64,000 bases of DNA from Otis tarda (GCA_026413225.1 CM048553.1:99732190-99796189), one strand, 5' to 3'. Counted from the first letter of the stretch, positions 27,801-41,300 are shown. The notes: generated by a model from the sequence alone, not told the origin. Numbers and translations: made by a program.

Positions 27801-30800
27801 TTTAACCAGCCCTCAAAGAAAAGAGGAAGGTACGTACAAGCCAGAGAGAAACCACTGATTAGGTGTGCTCGGGCCACCTTCTAGGCTTTCGAAACAAGTG
27901 TCTCACCAAAAGCTGAAGCAAGACTGCCTTCCTTTGCACCCTTTTTCCCCCTCCTGTTTTTAGACACTGTCTTTACAAAGCTCCATGAAACACAAGCTTT
28001 TTGTCATCCAGTCCCGTCATTAAAGTCACAAAATAAATGTGGCTTGGCTAGCATGAGCTGGTGGCATAAACAACTTCACCCCTTTAACAATTCGAGGCAC
28101 GGCTCAGCTGTCTCTGAAATGAGCTTCCGCCTGCCTGGATGCTAAAACCCAGGCCTTGCGGTTAGTGTAACAAGGGTGTGACAGTCACAAAACAACTGGC
28201 TCAGGAAGTGCAGAGTTAAAAGGCGAGGAGTGAAAACAGTATGAGAACATGAATTGGAGACAGAGGGCAGAGCAGTCAAGCACTCAACAATGTCACAAAG
28301 GCACTAAAAAGTCAATGGTGGGATTTTTTCCCCATGGTTGGATCTCTCCTGCATCTCACCATCACTTAGAGGGGGTAAAGGGTGTTGTCAAGGCCCACAG
28401 AATTTTAAGGCTTCATCTGGCATCTAAGAGGGGTTTGAAGAGGGGTTCCACTGTGGGCTGCCACCAAAGTAACCCTTGCTCACCGCCAAAATCCACAGCT
28501 CTACCTACAGACATTCTGCCAAGGGAGAGTGGGTGTACATATGTGCATTTGCACACCCCAAAAAGATGAAGTGGAGAGGGTGCAGGAATGCATTTACACT
28601 GTGAGGAGCCGCTGATATTTTTGTGCCTTTGGCAACTGAACAACAGGTGAAGCAAAATCTTTATGGAAATCCTGAGCACAATAGGCTGAGCACTGCATGA
28701 CTTGTAGGGGCTGATGTTGGTTTCTTCTGGTTTAGTTGCAAGTAGTCTGGAAATTGGAAAGTTCAGAGATCCAGAGCTCAGAAGTGATGCCTTGAGTTTG
28801 AATAGCTGGTAAAAGGATGGAAAGACAAAAAGTGAGGCATCAAAAAGCGAAGCCACAGAGAGAGAGAGAGTAAGAAAAGAAAGTGGGATTTTTGGCAAAG
28901 TCCCACTGTGACCCAGCCTGTGCTTGATCAAGTGGCAGGGGATAAACACATCTAGCTGCACCCAAATTGGGGAAGTTTGAATCACTGCTATTCCAATCTT
29001 CTCAGATATTTAAAGACCTAACTCCTCAAGCTGATTTCCTTACGTTCCCCTTATAGACACTAGTGAGTGTGCATGTGGTGTGTGTGAGAAGGAGGAAGGG
29101 CAGGGGACGGAAACAAGAAGCCCCTCCAGATGCCAATTCAGAGCATGAAAATGGGGATCCTTTCTGTAATTACCTGCTGGAAGAGCCTGGCTCTTTCCCT
29201 GCCCGTGGCAATCCCCTGCGGCTAGCCTGGCAGCAGCGGGCACGAACATGGTTGGTGCCCATATGGCAGCACGCAGGTCTGTAGGGGTGGCTGGTCCCCA
29301 GGCAGGGCGATGGGAGGCAGATCCACCGCAGGAGCCAGGTCGCCTCATTTTTGTGATAGTGGGTCCCAGCCAGGAAGTGCTGCAGCGACCGTTTACCATT
29401 CAAGTGATGCTCTACTTGTACTTTACCTCTAAATGGGCCTCAGTAGCCCACAGAGAAGAAAAGACACAGAAAACAACTCAGCCCCACAAATGCTCAGGCC
29501 CACAAGTCCTGACCCAGGTGAAATGACTGTCCTAGGAAGCAAACCCCAAAAGTGCTCCAAAAACTCAGACGAAACTGTCTGAGGCACGTGTTGCGTCGCA
29601 CACAAAGGCTTGCGACACCTCCCCTTTCATCATGCCAGGTGCCTCTCGGGGCCAGCTCTGCCTTCCTGCCCGCCCCACACCCAGCCCAGGGGAAGTTGCC
29701 TGCAGTGATGAGCTTTTGTGCAAGTGATCCTCTCTTCATGTCAGACAACATCGGAGTGAGAAATCCCCCCCCGGCTCCTCTGAGGAGCGTGCCTATGGTT
29801 TGGGAATGGTTGAAGCCGAGCGCAATCCAGGAGCTCCCCTGGAGAGGTGTCAGAAGAGAGAGGGACAACCTCTCTGAGGGGCTCGACATGATGGCCAAAA
29901 GCTCAGTGAATATATTGTCATTACCAGAGACATTACGTTTTCAAGGATTCCTGCAGGACTCTCTTGGAGATGCGCTTATAAAATCTTACATCTTTGCCCT
30001 ACGGTTCTCTGAAGTTTGTCATTAAGATGCTGGTGGCTAACAAGGCTGGCAGGCAACCAGGCTCCACAGCATAAATGGAGCTTCGTTCACGTCCTTCTCA
30101 CTTTGTGGTAGCTCGGGGTAGTGGAAGAGCTCTGCTCTGAATGTGGACGTGACCTACAAGGCATCGTGTTCATTTTCACATGGTGTTTATGATAGTGTAG
30201 GAGTGCAGTTTGCCAACCAAGGGCTCCCTGTAAGCCTTGGGGTCCTGCTCACTGGATTTTCTCACTCAAGAAGGAAAAAGCAAAAGGTAGGGTCCAGGTA
30301 ATGTCACAGAGCTAACTGAAGTAGCACTGAGCAAATGGGACATTTTTCTATCTCAAACATCACCAGCTGACCAGAGGTCACTGGAGTTTCTTAATGGAGG
30401 TGATGTAAAGAGCAGAGAGAGCACAGCTCACTTCCTCTAGGGATTCCTTGAGTTACAGGGTGGCATCTGGAGAATCTCTCCATGTATAAATAGAATGATT
30501 TGGGGAGTTTTGGTTACATTAGGACTGATGGATCAGGTCATAATGTGCAGCCTTCATACTGAACTAATAGATCTCCTTCTCCTAAGTGTCTTGGAGAAAA
30601 GAGAGATTGTATAGCTGTAGATAGATTTGAAGCTAGATAGTGTCTCTGAGATCCTCCTACAAACACAGGCGAGGAGTGCCACACTAGCAATGCTAGCTTA
30701 CATTTAACAAGTGAACCCCTTTTTTTTATTGAGAGGGGTGGGAATGTTGAAAAGGGTCCATATAAAAATGTTCTCAAAGTGAAAAGAAGCCACCCGAGGA

Positions 30801-30859
30801 GCAGAGCCCTCCAGCACTGCTGAGCTCAGCTCTGGAGTTGGATGGCTATAGCTTTTCTG
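24861..30859. other. Noncoding stretch, nothing recognised
   Basis: This contains the longest non-LTR open frame in the window (28413-28985 minus, 190 codons), which has no recognisable domain. A short GA tract lies near 28858 and a CCCA tract near 27470. No exon with matching splice sites is identified. The part up to about 25.14 kb could be further decayed LINE sequence. Confidence 0.45.
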
Positions 30860-30889
30860 TTTCTTTTTTTTTCTTTTTTTTTTTTTTTC
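30860..30889. repeat. Poly-T tract
   Basis: A run of T interrupted by single C bases ends in CCCACAG. It looks like a polypyrimidine tract with an acceptor AG, but no coding frame with a matching donor follows, so I call it simple sequence only. Confidence 0.8.
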
Positions 30890-33800
30890 CCACAGAAAAG
30901 CAGGCAGCTCAGGAGGTCCCGATCTGCTCTGCCTCTCGTGTTGCTCTGGGGAGCTTCCTGCCCTTTCTATTCCTGATGCCTGTTGTGAGCCAAGGAAGAG
31001 TTAGCTTAATCAGCAACACCAGCCACCGATTAGTGCCAAGCTGTTGTCATTAATCACTTCAAAAATTACTGCACTGAAAATAGTAGCCAGGATCAGATGT
31101 TCAAAACCTGGCGTGGTTTAACTGGTGTCATTTAACCTCACCCGTAAAGCCAGGCCACACCCCTAAAGAAATATGGTTTATTTGCCTCACATTACATATC
31201 ATTTGTGATTTTTTGATGCAAATCCACTCACAGCCTCAGTGACATGGCACAAAAAGCGCCTCTTCACCTTTCCTAGAGGAAATGACTTCTGCGAGTGGCT
31301 AAAAACCTCCAACCTGCATTCCCCCAAAAGATGCATAGGGGTACTGGCCTGAGAGTTTGGTCGTGAGCTTCATTGTGCTGTGGACCCCCCCTTTCCTTTG
31401 GAATATCAGTCCAAGAATTTGGCAGATGCTCTTGGGGCTCATTACATTACAGAGGCAGTGTGTTCATTGCGCTCCCCCGAATGGCATTTTGTGTGCGCTG
31501 CACTTGTTTTACATTTGCTATATTTAAGCCAGAGAAATATGCACAGATGAGGGAAAGAGGGCCGTGGCGGTGTCTTGGAGGCAGGAAGGGAATGAAAATC
31601 ATTTCTCAAAGCTGCAATCCTCTGTGCAGAACTGTGGCCCAGGAGAAGGAAAGAGGAGCGCGGTCAGCTCAGGTCGCTGGCCGCATTGCGGACCCAGCTG
31701 GGTCACCAGTACTGTTCGTCTGGAAGTGCTTTCAGGGCAACTCTGGTTTTATACCAGTGTAACTGGGGCTGGAAATTGCTTGAAGCCGTTGCCCCTAAGG
31801 ACTCTTCCTGGGTTTCTGTTATGAAACCGTCACATTCGGAACATACAGGAATAGGGCTCTCCAGCACTGTGGGGTTCGTATGTGGCACTTGATTTTTGAA
31901 CCTTGTCTGGCATTATTTGCTCCTTTCCCTCCACCCCAGTCTTTGCATCCTTCTCCTACCTGACCATCATTTTCCTCAGATCGTGCTCCTCATCCCTGCA
32001 GCTCCTGTCCTCCCTGAGGGACATGCCGAGCAGGAGGAAGGCAGAGGCTGCATCTCTACGCTGCTGCTGGAGGGCACAGCAAGGCAAGCCCAAGCTCCCA
32101 ACCTGCTCTTTCAGTCATACTACCTAGGATACCCTCAGTAGTTGCTAACATGTCCCACAGTTTCTCACCCCGTATAATAACTGTTCTTCATGATCTTTGG
32201 TCCTTCCAGGATAATTCCCTGCTTTATAGCATGGAGTGGATGAGGACGGGGCTGGCCCAGCTGTGCCTGGGACTGCTAACCAGAGTGTGCTCGGGCACAT
32301 ACCAAGAAGGACTTTCTCCTCCTCTGTGCTTCAGAGCTTGCCCAAAATTTGCCTCTCAACTGCAGATGAGGCTGCAAGAGAAGTCTGGAGGTGGACACGG
32401 GCTAGGTCGACATTTTAACTGCAGTCCTGATGTAGCCAGCAAGTGGGTGCTACTGTCTAGTAACATGGGTAGAGGCGGCATCAATCCCTAAGAGATCCCC
32501 AGACACAAGGGGGAGTTCAGCCCCCTGTCATGATGGAAGATGAAGTTTGTGGCAGGGAGCCAGGTCTGGGCACTTGAGAGCTGAGAAACAGGAAAGAGCC
32601 AACAGATTACTCAAAGACTCAAGAGAATCCCAACGAGGAAGTTGGGATCAGATCAACTTTCTGTCTACGAAGCTGAACCCTTTCCTTAGAAATGGTCTAA
32701 CTGGGCCTTCTTGATCTTATATACATTGGTTGTACTGGGAAAGACACTTCGCCTGCGTGGAGCCTCAAGGAGGTATCTCACATGCTGCAGACCCATGGGA
32801 AGTATTGCATTCCACTCTCTGCTTTCCTCTGGGCAAGGTGGGAGCGAGGGTTTCGAGGCTGTCCAGCAGCAGGACTTCAAGTCAGCCCATCACCAACAGC
32901 ATGGTTGTCTGACAGCCACGCTCCCAAAAAGCAGACTGACAGCGCCATGCCTGTGCTTCAGATCTCTGATCACTACCATAGCTTTGATCATCGCATTGCA
33001 TAGCTGACTTCCAGCTGTCCAGGAAAGCAAAAATAAGTTTCCAGCAATTTTTCATGTGCCTTAATTAGAAAACAAGGAACGCTTTTCAAAAACAAGATGG
33101 GGGGAGGGAAATAAGGCTAGAGCTGCAGTACTAGACATGCCGTCCACACACTTGGCGTGTACTTAAGAGCGGCTCAGCCAGCCCTGGTTGCTAAGCACTC
33201 CGAGAAACTGGAATGTGCTGCTCCCTCCAACCCTCCATGAACTCCTCCTTGTTGCCACTCAAAGCCTGCCCAGAAGAGGCATCGGGGCTGATTTTGAATG
33301 GAGGACAGTTCTAGGGAAAAAAATTGCAATCAGTGGCTCCTTCGTCCTTCTCCCCCAAGTTATATACGTGAGGGCAGGTAGAATGTATGTGCAAACACCT
33401 CCCAAAGTTAACTTGCTATCTCCAGATGGTGCTGTTCCTTGATATTCCAAGTGTGTCCTGACCACCATGCCACAGGGCACAATCACTGCATTACACTTCA
33501 GTCATTCCCAAAGATCTAGCTGTGCTGAGCATCTGGCCAGAAGTCCCAGAAGATTGAGTCTGTTCCTAAGTCACTGCAGAAGTTCAGCTCAAGTAACTTT
33601 TTCCCACAAAGTGCCCTGAGAGCTGCAGGTGGAAAGCTTTGCAAAAGCAACATCAAGAAAAATGAGGAACTTAAGGGTGGAGCAGCAACACAGTGATGGG
33701 AAGTAAAAGGGAGGAAATGGTTGCACAGTGGTTAGAGGATGAAAAACAAGGTGAAAAACAAGTGGTATCTAAAGATTTTAGAAGGAGAGCAAGAAGTGTT

Positions 33801-36800
33801 ACAGGATGACGATAAGCGCAAGCCAGATGTACTGGGCAGGCTTGTCGGACAGAGAAGATCTAAATATGGGAATGAAGTCGGCCCAAAGAGCAGCGTGGGC
33901 AGGGTGTAGTATGGAAAGTAGGAGAGCTGTAGCAACACTTGAATATGTTTAGCTGGAAAGAGTAACAGTGAACTTGCATACGGTCAGCAAGTCAAAGCTC
34001 ATGTCTTGCCCAAATTGCTCATGGCAGGGATCAGGCTCTTGCTTTTCACCTCTCCAGTAAAAGCATTTCCAAGTGATGGTTCTGGCACTTGCTGTGTTCC
34101 CCACTCTCAAATCTGATCATTCAACTCTTTTTTGTGGACCAAGGTTTCCAGGTAAGAGCGCTCAGGTTTGCTGCCTGTGTTCCCACAGGAGGCTTGCCTG
34201 GATGTGATACCTGCTGGAGACATCCCGTAGGGTGTCTGTCAGCAATACGAAGATGCCGCGTGCTTCCAGGCACCCCCTTATGAGCAAGGGACTTCCACAG
34301 AAACACAGTGAAGAGGAGTTACAGCAGAAAAAGCCCCTATACAAACCACCTTCCTGAAAGGCTAGGGCAGGCCTGATCTGCCTCAGACATCCAAAGCTCA
34401 AAGCTGCCATCTGCCCTCTTGTCCCCCCTACCTCCTTTGGCCTCTCAGTGATCCGAACACGCTGACGAGAAACCTCCATGCAAATCGCCGTCTGCATGGT
34501 CTGCTGAGCATTGCTACCCACCACCAACCCTCCCTTTCAGGTGAAGTCACCCAGGACTGGCTCAGTCCTTGTGTCTGCATAACACACGTACACCCCCACA
34601 GAAAGCAGGGGAACTCCAGAAGTATCCCACATTTTCACTGAGGTCCTCACAGAGTCCTCCCACAGAGCATCTTAAGGGGGAAAGAGGGTTTTCCACAGAC
34701 CTCTGTCCGGGCTACCGGGTCCCACTCCCCCTTTCCAGGTTTCTCTAGATGGCATGTCTGCAATGGACCTGAAGGCCAGGGGGTCCTCCTGCCCTGCTGA
34801 TTCGGGGGCTTCAGTGGCCTGGAGCCTGTGGGGCGATGGGAAAAGTGAAATACTTCTCATTACATCCACCCCCCAGAGCGATGTGTAACTGATGTATATC
34901 AGCTAGAAAATCCTGTCCAGCCCTTTCAAGAAGCCTTCTGGGTGCCTGGGAGGAGCAGAGCGTTTAGGTATTCTGAGACTGTAATCTCTTCTCTGATAAT
35001 CCTGATTTACTCTTTGGCCTGAGAGCAAAGGCTAATAGAAAGCAAAGTGTCCTGGCAAAGCCCAGCAGGTAATTTAGGAACTCTGGCTTAGTTCTCTCGA
35101 GTCTAATGTGGTGTTGCTATTGCTGGCAATTAGTGTTTGCGAAGGTGCACTGGAGCTGCCAGGGAGACGTAAGCGCAAGGTAATTGGCAATTACTGGTTT
35201 GGAGAGGTCACTGTTTTCTGGAGACAAAGCTAGAATCGGCTGTTGTCACTTAGAAATTTCACTGGGGACAGTCATGCTGACCTATTTTTAACATAACAAC
35301 AGATTACACTGCAATACAGTGAATAATTTATAGTAGTAGCATGATCACAGCCACAATGCAACGGCAGCTTCGGGTTCCTGCCTAATTCTGGAGGGAGGCA
35401 GAGCTCTCTGGCATTTTCCACTGAATTAGCAAAACAAGGCACACGTGGAATTGCCGACCCCAGCCTTTCAAAAGCATGTGTGTCAGGATGAATACATGTT
35501 TGGAACGATGAAGTGGGGCAAAGATTTTTATCTAGAGCATCCATAAATATACTCGGTCTCCCAGCAGTTTCAGCAACCTACAGCACTGGGAGCAGGACAG
35601 TGGGAACCTGCGTAGGGTTGGGGGTGACAGAAAAGAGGAAATTAGCTTTTGGGGTTTGCTATGCAAAATTGCACTGAGAAATCAAGAGAAAGAGCTCATA
35701 CATCCCTAGCACATGTATTTGCATAGGATTGAGAATGCTTCCTTGAAAGAGGAGGCTGCAAATGAATGAGGTATTTGCATCTGCAACCTTAAGTTCAAAA
35801 AATCTTCTGCGAGATAAGGCCAAAAGGGCCGGAGGGAATTTGTTACACGTAGAGTAATTGCCAAGAACTACTGTAGGAGGCTCAAGGTTGAAGTAAGATG
35901 CTGCAATTAGTATATGGCACTGAAAGCCTTTAACAAATTAGCCTGGCTTCCACAGTGAGAGCTGCCACCCCCTAAAAGGCTGAAATGGACTCAAAAGCAT
36001 ATTAAGTATGCATGATGAGACATTTATAGCTTTCAGCATTGCCACAAATATTCCCTCTTCTCTTCCCCTGGCATTCCACAGCCCGAAGTACGCAGCTGCT
36101 TTTTCCAGAAAGCAACTTCTCCGCCTTGGCCTCAGAGTTCACATCCTATGTGAAACACATGAAATGGGGGCGTAGACGAGTCAGTCAGAGACACAGAAAG
36201 GTCACCCTAAAAATTTTGCTTGCAGCTACAGCACCAGCAGCGTGCCAGCGGCAGCCCCTACGCTTTTTCTAGTGGGGAAGTGGGTCCCTCCGGAAAGGCC
36301 ACCGCCGTGATTGCTGTAGAGCCCATCTGAACTCAGAAACCTTGGAAACGGCCCTTAGGCCCCAGAGGTCTGCACACCAGTGTGAAGAGCATCCTCTTCT
36401 GCTTTTTCTGAAGCTGGAGTCGGTTTTCTCTCATTTCTACTTCTTAAGGCTACAGGGTGCTGTTTATTTTCAGCATACAATATAAATACCACATGCTTAT
36501 TATTACTGCTGAGAATTTCTTAAGCAGATAGGTCAGCTGGCAGCTTGAATTTTTTATTCAGTGAGGTTTGTTTTTTTTTTTTTCCCCATGCACAATGCTC
36601 TGTGAAACCCCAACTCCTATTCTTTGTTGTCATTTCCTATATTCCACAGTACAGTATCATCCAATGCATGACAGGTCTGTGTGCTGCACCAAAAATATTT
36701 GCATTTGAAAGAGTGAGTCTTCCTATCCTGACCCAAACAGGGAAAGACAAAGGCATATAGGGAGTCTATCAGTGTTGCCTCCTCAAGCCACCTTCCAAGT

Positions 36801-37061
36801 TGTGTCCATTTATCAAACCCATAGACTTGCCAGAGGTTCCCTCTGCCCCCCAAAAAGAAGCACTTCCAACTGTTTAAGAGACACAGGGGACAGCGTGTTG
36901 AAGGAGTTTTATGTGTTGGAAGAGGAGCAGCAAATCATACAGAAAACAAGACATGAGTGATGGCTGAAGTAAAGTCCAGTATGAAAAAAAAGCTGCAGAA
37001 GAGAAACACAGAAGTCCTAAGGCCACAAATAAGTATGTTCAGTATATTAAGTATATTGTTT
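30890..37061. other. Noncoding stretch, nothing recognised
   Basis: No exon, RNA gene or clear transposon is seen. A segment around 35000-35270 has repeated CAATTA/TAATTG-type words and complex, non-repetitive composition, as often seen in conserved noncoding elements. Conservation cannot be judged from one sequence. Confidence 0.45.
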
Positions 37062-37430
37062 AGCCTGGCAAAGAGAGGACTCTGAGGAGACCTTCTAGCA
37101 GCTTTCCAGTACCTAAAGGGGGCCTACAGGAAAGCTGGAGAGGGACTTTTGACAAGGGCATGTAGTGATAGGACAAAAGGCTTTAAACTGGAAGAGGGCA
37201 GATTTAGACTACATATAAGGAAGAAATTATTTACTGAGAGGGTGGTGAGGCACTGGAGCAGGTTGCCCAGAGAAGCTGAGGCTGCCTCATCCCTGGAAGT
37301 GTCCAAGGCCAGGTTGGATGGGGCTTTGAGTGACCTGGTCTATTGGAAGATGTCCCTGCCCAGGGCAGGGGGGCTGGGACTAGATGATATTTAAGGTGCC
37401 TTCCAACCCAAACCATTCTATGATATTCCG
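37062..37430 (+). mobile_element. CR1 LINE 3' fragment, about 370 bp
   Basis: The sequence follows the end of the CR1 second open frame and 3' UTR: a CTTCCAGTACCTAAAGGG segment, then a frame encoding VRHWSRLPREAE near 37250-37275, then GATGTCCCTGCCCAGGGCAG, GACTAGATGATATTTAAGGT and the tail CCATTCTATGATATTCC. It is 5' truncated, in the + direction, and sits just upstream of the RIPOR2 CpG island. Confidence 0.95.
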
Positions 37431-38005
37431 AATTCTTACCTCTATAGAGAGATGTATTTATAGTAACTAGGACTATATATTTCCGAAGAAAGACTGAATT
37501 TGAAGAAAATACCTCAAATCTCTGGGAAACTACAGCTTTCCTGCCTTTTTACCTTGCTCAGGGTAATACAGGAAAGAGTGCTCGAGGGGAGAAATGTAAG
37601 CTCCACTCATCACAATGTTCTTTCCTTTACATTTTAACTTTAACCGCTGTCTTCAGCCCTCCTGATACCCGAATTTCGAGCCCGCTTTCACACACGCTAC
37701 AAGGCGACAGAGGCGGCAGACAGCAGCCCTCCCCCGGCCGCGGGGAAGGGGAGCGGCGGCGACCCCCTCCCCGGACCTCTCCCCGGGGAGGTTGGGGGGC
37801 ACACACATGCATCGGGAGGGTTTCGCGCATCTCCCACCCTTTGGCCAAACCACCCGCCGGGCAACAAGCGTCGAGTGAAACAAGGGACAAAGCCCCCCCC
37901 GCCGCCGCTCCCAAAAAGGGGCAGAGCCTCCCAAAAATGGGGATGCCCGCGGTGGGGAGGGGGGCAGCCCGGGGCGGGCGGGCCGCCGCCGCACAGCGCA
38001 GCAGC

Positions 38006-38048
38006 GCCTCCTCCTCCTCTTCTTCCTCCTCCTCCTCCTCCTCCCTCC
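38006..38048. repeat. (CCT/CTT)n microsatellite
   Basis: An uninterrupted trinucleotide-type run of CTC, CTT and CCT lies within the CpG island. On the minus strand it gives a run of glutamate codons and on the + strand a run of serine or proline codons, which explains the long low-complexity frames here. Confidence 0.95.
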
Positions 38049-38133
38049 CGCAGCTCCGCAAGGAAAAGCCGGCAGCGGCTGCGCTCGCTGCCAGAGCGGC
38101 GGGAGACGGGCTTGCCCCCGCTCCTCCTCCTGC

Positions 38134-38184
38134 TTTTAATTTTTTATTTTTATTTTTAATTTTTTTTTTTTAAATTATTCTTCT
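38134..38184. repeat. T/A-rich tract inside the CpG island
   Basis: About 50 bases made almost only of T and A (TTTTAATTTTTTATTTTTATTT and onward, including a run of 12 T) are flanked on both sides by very GC-rich DNA. Such poly(dA:dT) tracts disfavour nucleosomes. Whether it marks the core promoter or only slippage is open. Confidence 0.85.
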
Positions 38185-38343
38185 TCCCGACTTTTAGCTC
38201 TCCGGCTGCCGCCGGGGATGGGGCACCGGGGTGCCCGAGGAGCGCAGGGCAGAGGCGGCGGCGGCGGCGGGCGAACGGCGCCCCGGGGCGGGCGGTGAAG
38301 GGGCGGTGGGGGCGGGCAGCCCCCCCACCCCCGGCAGCCACAG
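38185..38343 (+). other. RIPOR2: Possible noncoding first exon of RIPOR2
   Basis: A plausible donor, CACAG followed by GTACTC, lies at 38343/38344 inside the CpG island. Joining this end to the next exon (55113) gives no in-frame ATG: the frame leading into the RIPOR2 start is not opened by a start codon in this GC-rich block. It would therefore be 5' UTR. The transcription start is unknown; the left end given is arbitrary, set after the T/A tract. Other donors in the island are possible. Confidence 0.3.
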
Positions 38344-41300
38344 GTACTCGGCCGGGGTCGGAGTGAGGTGGAAGGGGGCAGAAGCCCCCCTGGGAAGGAG
38401 GGAGGGAAGCGGGGGGCTTCTTGTTTGGCGAGGCGGCTCGGGTCCCGGTCTGTTCGGCCACCGGTCGCGTTTTGGGGAAGGGGCTTCTGGTGTGGGGTTG
38501 TAGGCTGGGAAGGTGGAGAAAATCTCGCCCGGTGTTCGGAGAGGGATGTGAAAAGCTGTTGGGGGGGGGGAACTGGTCCGATGTTTTCACATAGCGCGTG
38601 GAAGTGCTTAGCCAGGTGTCCACCAAAAAAAAAAAAAAAAATCTCAGCGTTTCATTAGGTGTTGTCTCTCTATTTCCAGTGAGCTTTTATGGTATTACTG
38701 GTTGGAGGAAAGCTTAGACCCTCTTGTAAGTTTTCCTTTCCATCTCTGGCTCCTTCCCAAGAACTGATGCAAACATATTACCCGCTGGCACGGCCCTTCG
38801 GTTTCCCTTTGAATGCCCTGCTCACAAAAGGTCATCCTAATCCTGTGACTGATCTTTCTATTGCTGCGCTAACCCAGCAGTTTGCTGTCTCTCATTCAAA
38901 AGTTTCGAAAAAGCTTTCTGGAAACTGGCTGCCTGTGGCCATTCTGCCCTCTGCCCCCTTTTGGACATCTCCCCGGGAAGAGCGAGGCATGTTTTCGGCG
39001 TAATTTCTGCTTTCATTAATCTGGCTGTGCATTCAGCCACGCTCGTCTTAATTCTCGTGTTTGAGCTGCTGTCACGCAGCTGGAGCCCGGGGCAGGGCAC
39101 ACGAACAGAAACAACATCTTCATCTTCTCCGCTGGCTCTTTAGGTTTCACAAGCATCCGTCTCCTTCTGAGTCGACAAAAGTGGGAGCATACCCAAACAG
39201 GGGGGCTTGAGGAGGGAGGCAAGAGGCAAGGTGTCTTTCCTGGAAGAGTTCCGTGCTCGCTGCCCAGCTGTCTCTGAGATTGGGAAGAGCTATCATGTAA
39301 TCTGGTTTACTGTGGCCAGATTCGAGGAAGGTGTCTGCTGGGACGGGTTTGGAGCCCTGTTGTGTAACCATAACGGGCAAACGTGGCAGATTGCTCCACA
39401 CTGAAGTGTGGGTTGGTATATATTACGCAGTGGGAGCCTAAAGGCAGCAAAATCTATCTTTTCTTCCATAAATTCAGTATTTTCGCAGCCAATAACTAAA
39501 TCACTAGGACAGTCACTTAAGATGGTGTTTGTGCTGCTTGTGAGGGCAGATAAACGCTGCTGCAATCTGGACTTTTAAAATCCCGGCATCCGTAACCCGA
39601 TGCTGGTTTGACTTTTGACATCCAAGCACCACTTCCTTGACAAGGTGTGGGCTTTGGGGGTTTTGTTTGTTTGTTTTTCTTTTTAAGAAGCAACAGGTTG
39701 ACTTTCTTTCCAGGATCATGCCTAAGGAACAGAGCAATTATTAGCTTTTCCCGTGTCTCCGCTCCTCTCTAGAATGGCAGTACTGTTGTATCTTAGAGGT
39801 TTTTCTGTAGCGGCATTAATATTTCTCAAACACTTGGGGATGTGTAAGGGGAGAAGTGTGTGGTTTGTGAAGGAGCATCCCAAAGTAAGGAGGTTGCTTT
39901 ACCTCCCTGTGGCCTCAAGGCACATGACCATTTTGTTCACCTGTATCAGAGAACAAACACACTCAGGATAAGAGCAGTACAAAGCACGGCCTCAAAACTC
40001 CCAGCAGCACGTTCACGCGCCCTGCAGAGTTACCTTTCGCTCTTTGATATTTTTAAATGCAAGCAAGCAGAAAGGTAACTTCCAGACAAAGCAGGCTGCT
40101 GAGAAAGGTCCGGTTCTTGGGGGAGCGAGAACTAAAGGCAGCATTGGCTTTTTCCAAAAAAGGGATGGCTGGTCTCACTTTTTGGTTTTTTTTTTTCCTC
40201 ATGCTATACATGTGGCAGTGACAAGCTGCTCACGGACAACCCACTTGCTGGAGTAGTTTTCATCAGTCAAGCTAAGCTGCAGGCAGGGAAGAGATAGGCG
40301 GCTTGTGTCTGCGGCCGTTGAACTGGCACAGAGCATCAGCCAAGAGCAGAGAGGGAAGGAGGTGAGGAAAGTGATGCCTGAACGCGTGCTGCTGGTATGG
40401 GCTCATTAGAGAGGACCAGGACATGAATTAGTATCAGATAGGGGCCTGTCGCATCACTTCCAAGCTATGTGGTTCCTGGATGACTTTAGTAACAAAATGC
40501 TAAGCAACCTGGTCATTTTCCCACTTAGCAGGAGCTTGGAGGTCACTGTTTTGGTCACTCAGCTTCTAGTGCTCGCTGCTGTTCTGGTGGTGGGGTTGTT
40601 AAACAAGTTTCTCAGTAAGAGATTTTCAAAATTTATCAGCAAGAGCACGCAGTGACTATTTTTTTTCCCCGCCAGCTTTGCACAGATTGTGTCACTGACT
40701 CCAAGATGTGCTTGCCCTTTTAGAAGGCAGAGAGAAAGAATTTGGCCCGCTGTGAATTTAAAATCAAATTTAAAGTCCTTTGACAGTAGAAGCAATTTTG
40801 CTTGGGGGGACTTCACAAACCGTGGTGGCTCCACTTCGAATGTACAATAGTGCAGATGCACATTTAATTTCTTCCCTGTAGCAAAGTTGCTGACATCTAC
40901 GTTTCCTTCACTGTCCTTCAGACAATTTAGTTTTACCAGAGCAAGGCAGGAGGGCAGTCTGTGGGCAGCAGAGCCAGGCAGCCGGAGGAGGAATGGCGGG
41001 ATGGGCTTTGCCAGCTCTCCGTGAGAGGGCTGGGAGGAGAGTGGCAGTGGGAGCCAACCCTGGATGCAATAAACCAGATCATATTATATCTCCCTGCCTA
41101 ATGTCAGGCATGGCTTAGTTGAGGCCGTGCAGCCAGCTCACTTTGAGCCCCACAACCATTTTCCTGCCACAGCCCCTCAGCAACTTCATTTCTGCTCCTT
41201 GGTGCTCTTGCCCATGCTTACCTGTGCCTGGGCGGGGTGCATGGCTGGGCTGGGGCTGGCTCACTCCTCTCCTGTCCCATCCCGCAAAGCTGGTGCTCCA

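Larger units (their letters stand above)
37660..38520 (+). promoter_or_regulatory. RIPOR2: CpG island, probable RIPOR2 promoter
   Basis: This is the only strongly GC-rich, CpG-dense block in the window, with many GGGCGG/CCGCCC-type Sp1-like boxes (for example 37970-37982 and 38285-38312). No TATA box stands out. It lies about 17 kb upstream of the exon with the start codon and in the right orientation, so assigning it to RIPOR2 is an inference from position. It carries a CCT/CTT microsatellite and a striking T/A-rich tract inside. It might also drive a divergent transcript, which the sequence does not settle. Confidence 0.7.

Noticed and set aside
28413-28985. 190-codon open frame on the minus strand, the longest outside the LTR
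   Set aside because: No recognisable domain, low-complexity Ser/Leu/Phe composition, overlapping open frame on the other strand and no splice context. It fits chance in noncoding DNA.
30860-31053. Poly-T tract ending CCCACAG followed by an open frame, looking like an acceptor and exon
   Set aside because: No partner exon, no matching donor and no protein similarity. It is a simple T tract.
37627-38061. Minus-strand 144-codon frame with a glutamate run
   Set aside because: The run comes from the CCT/CTT microsatellite and the rest from CpG-island composition. No protein family is recognised.
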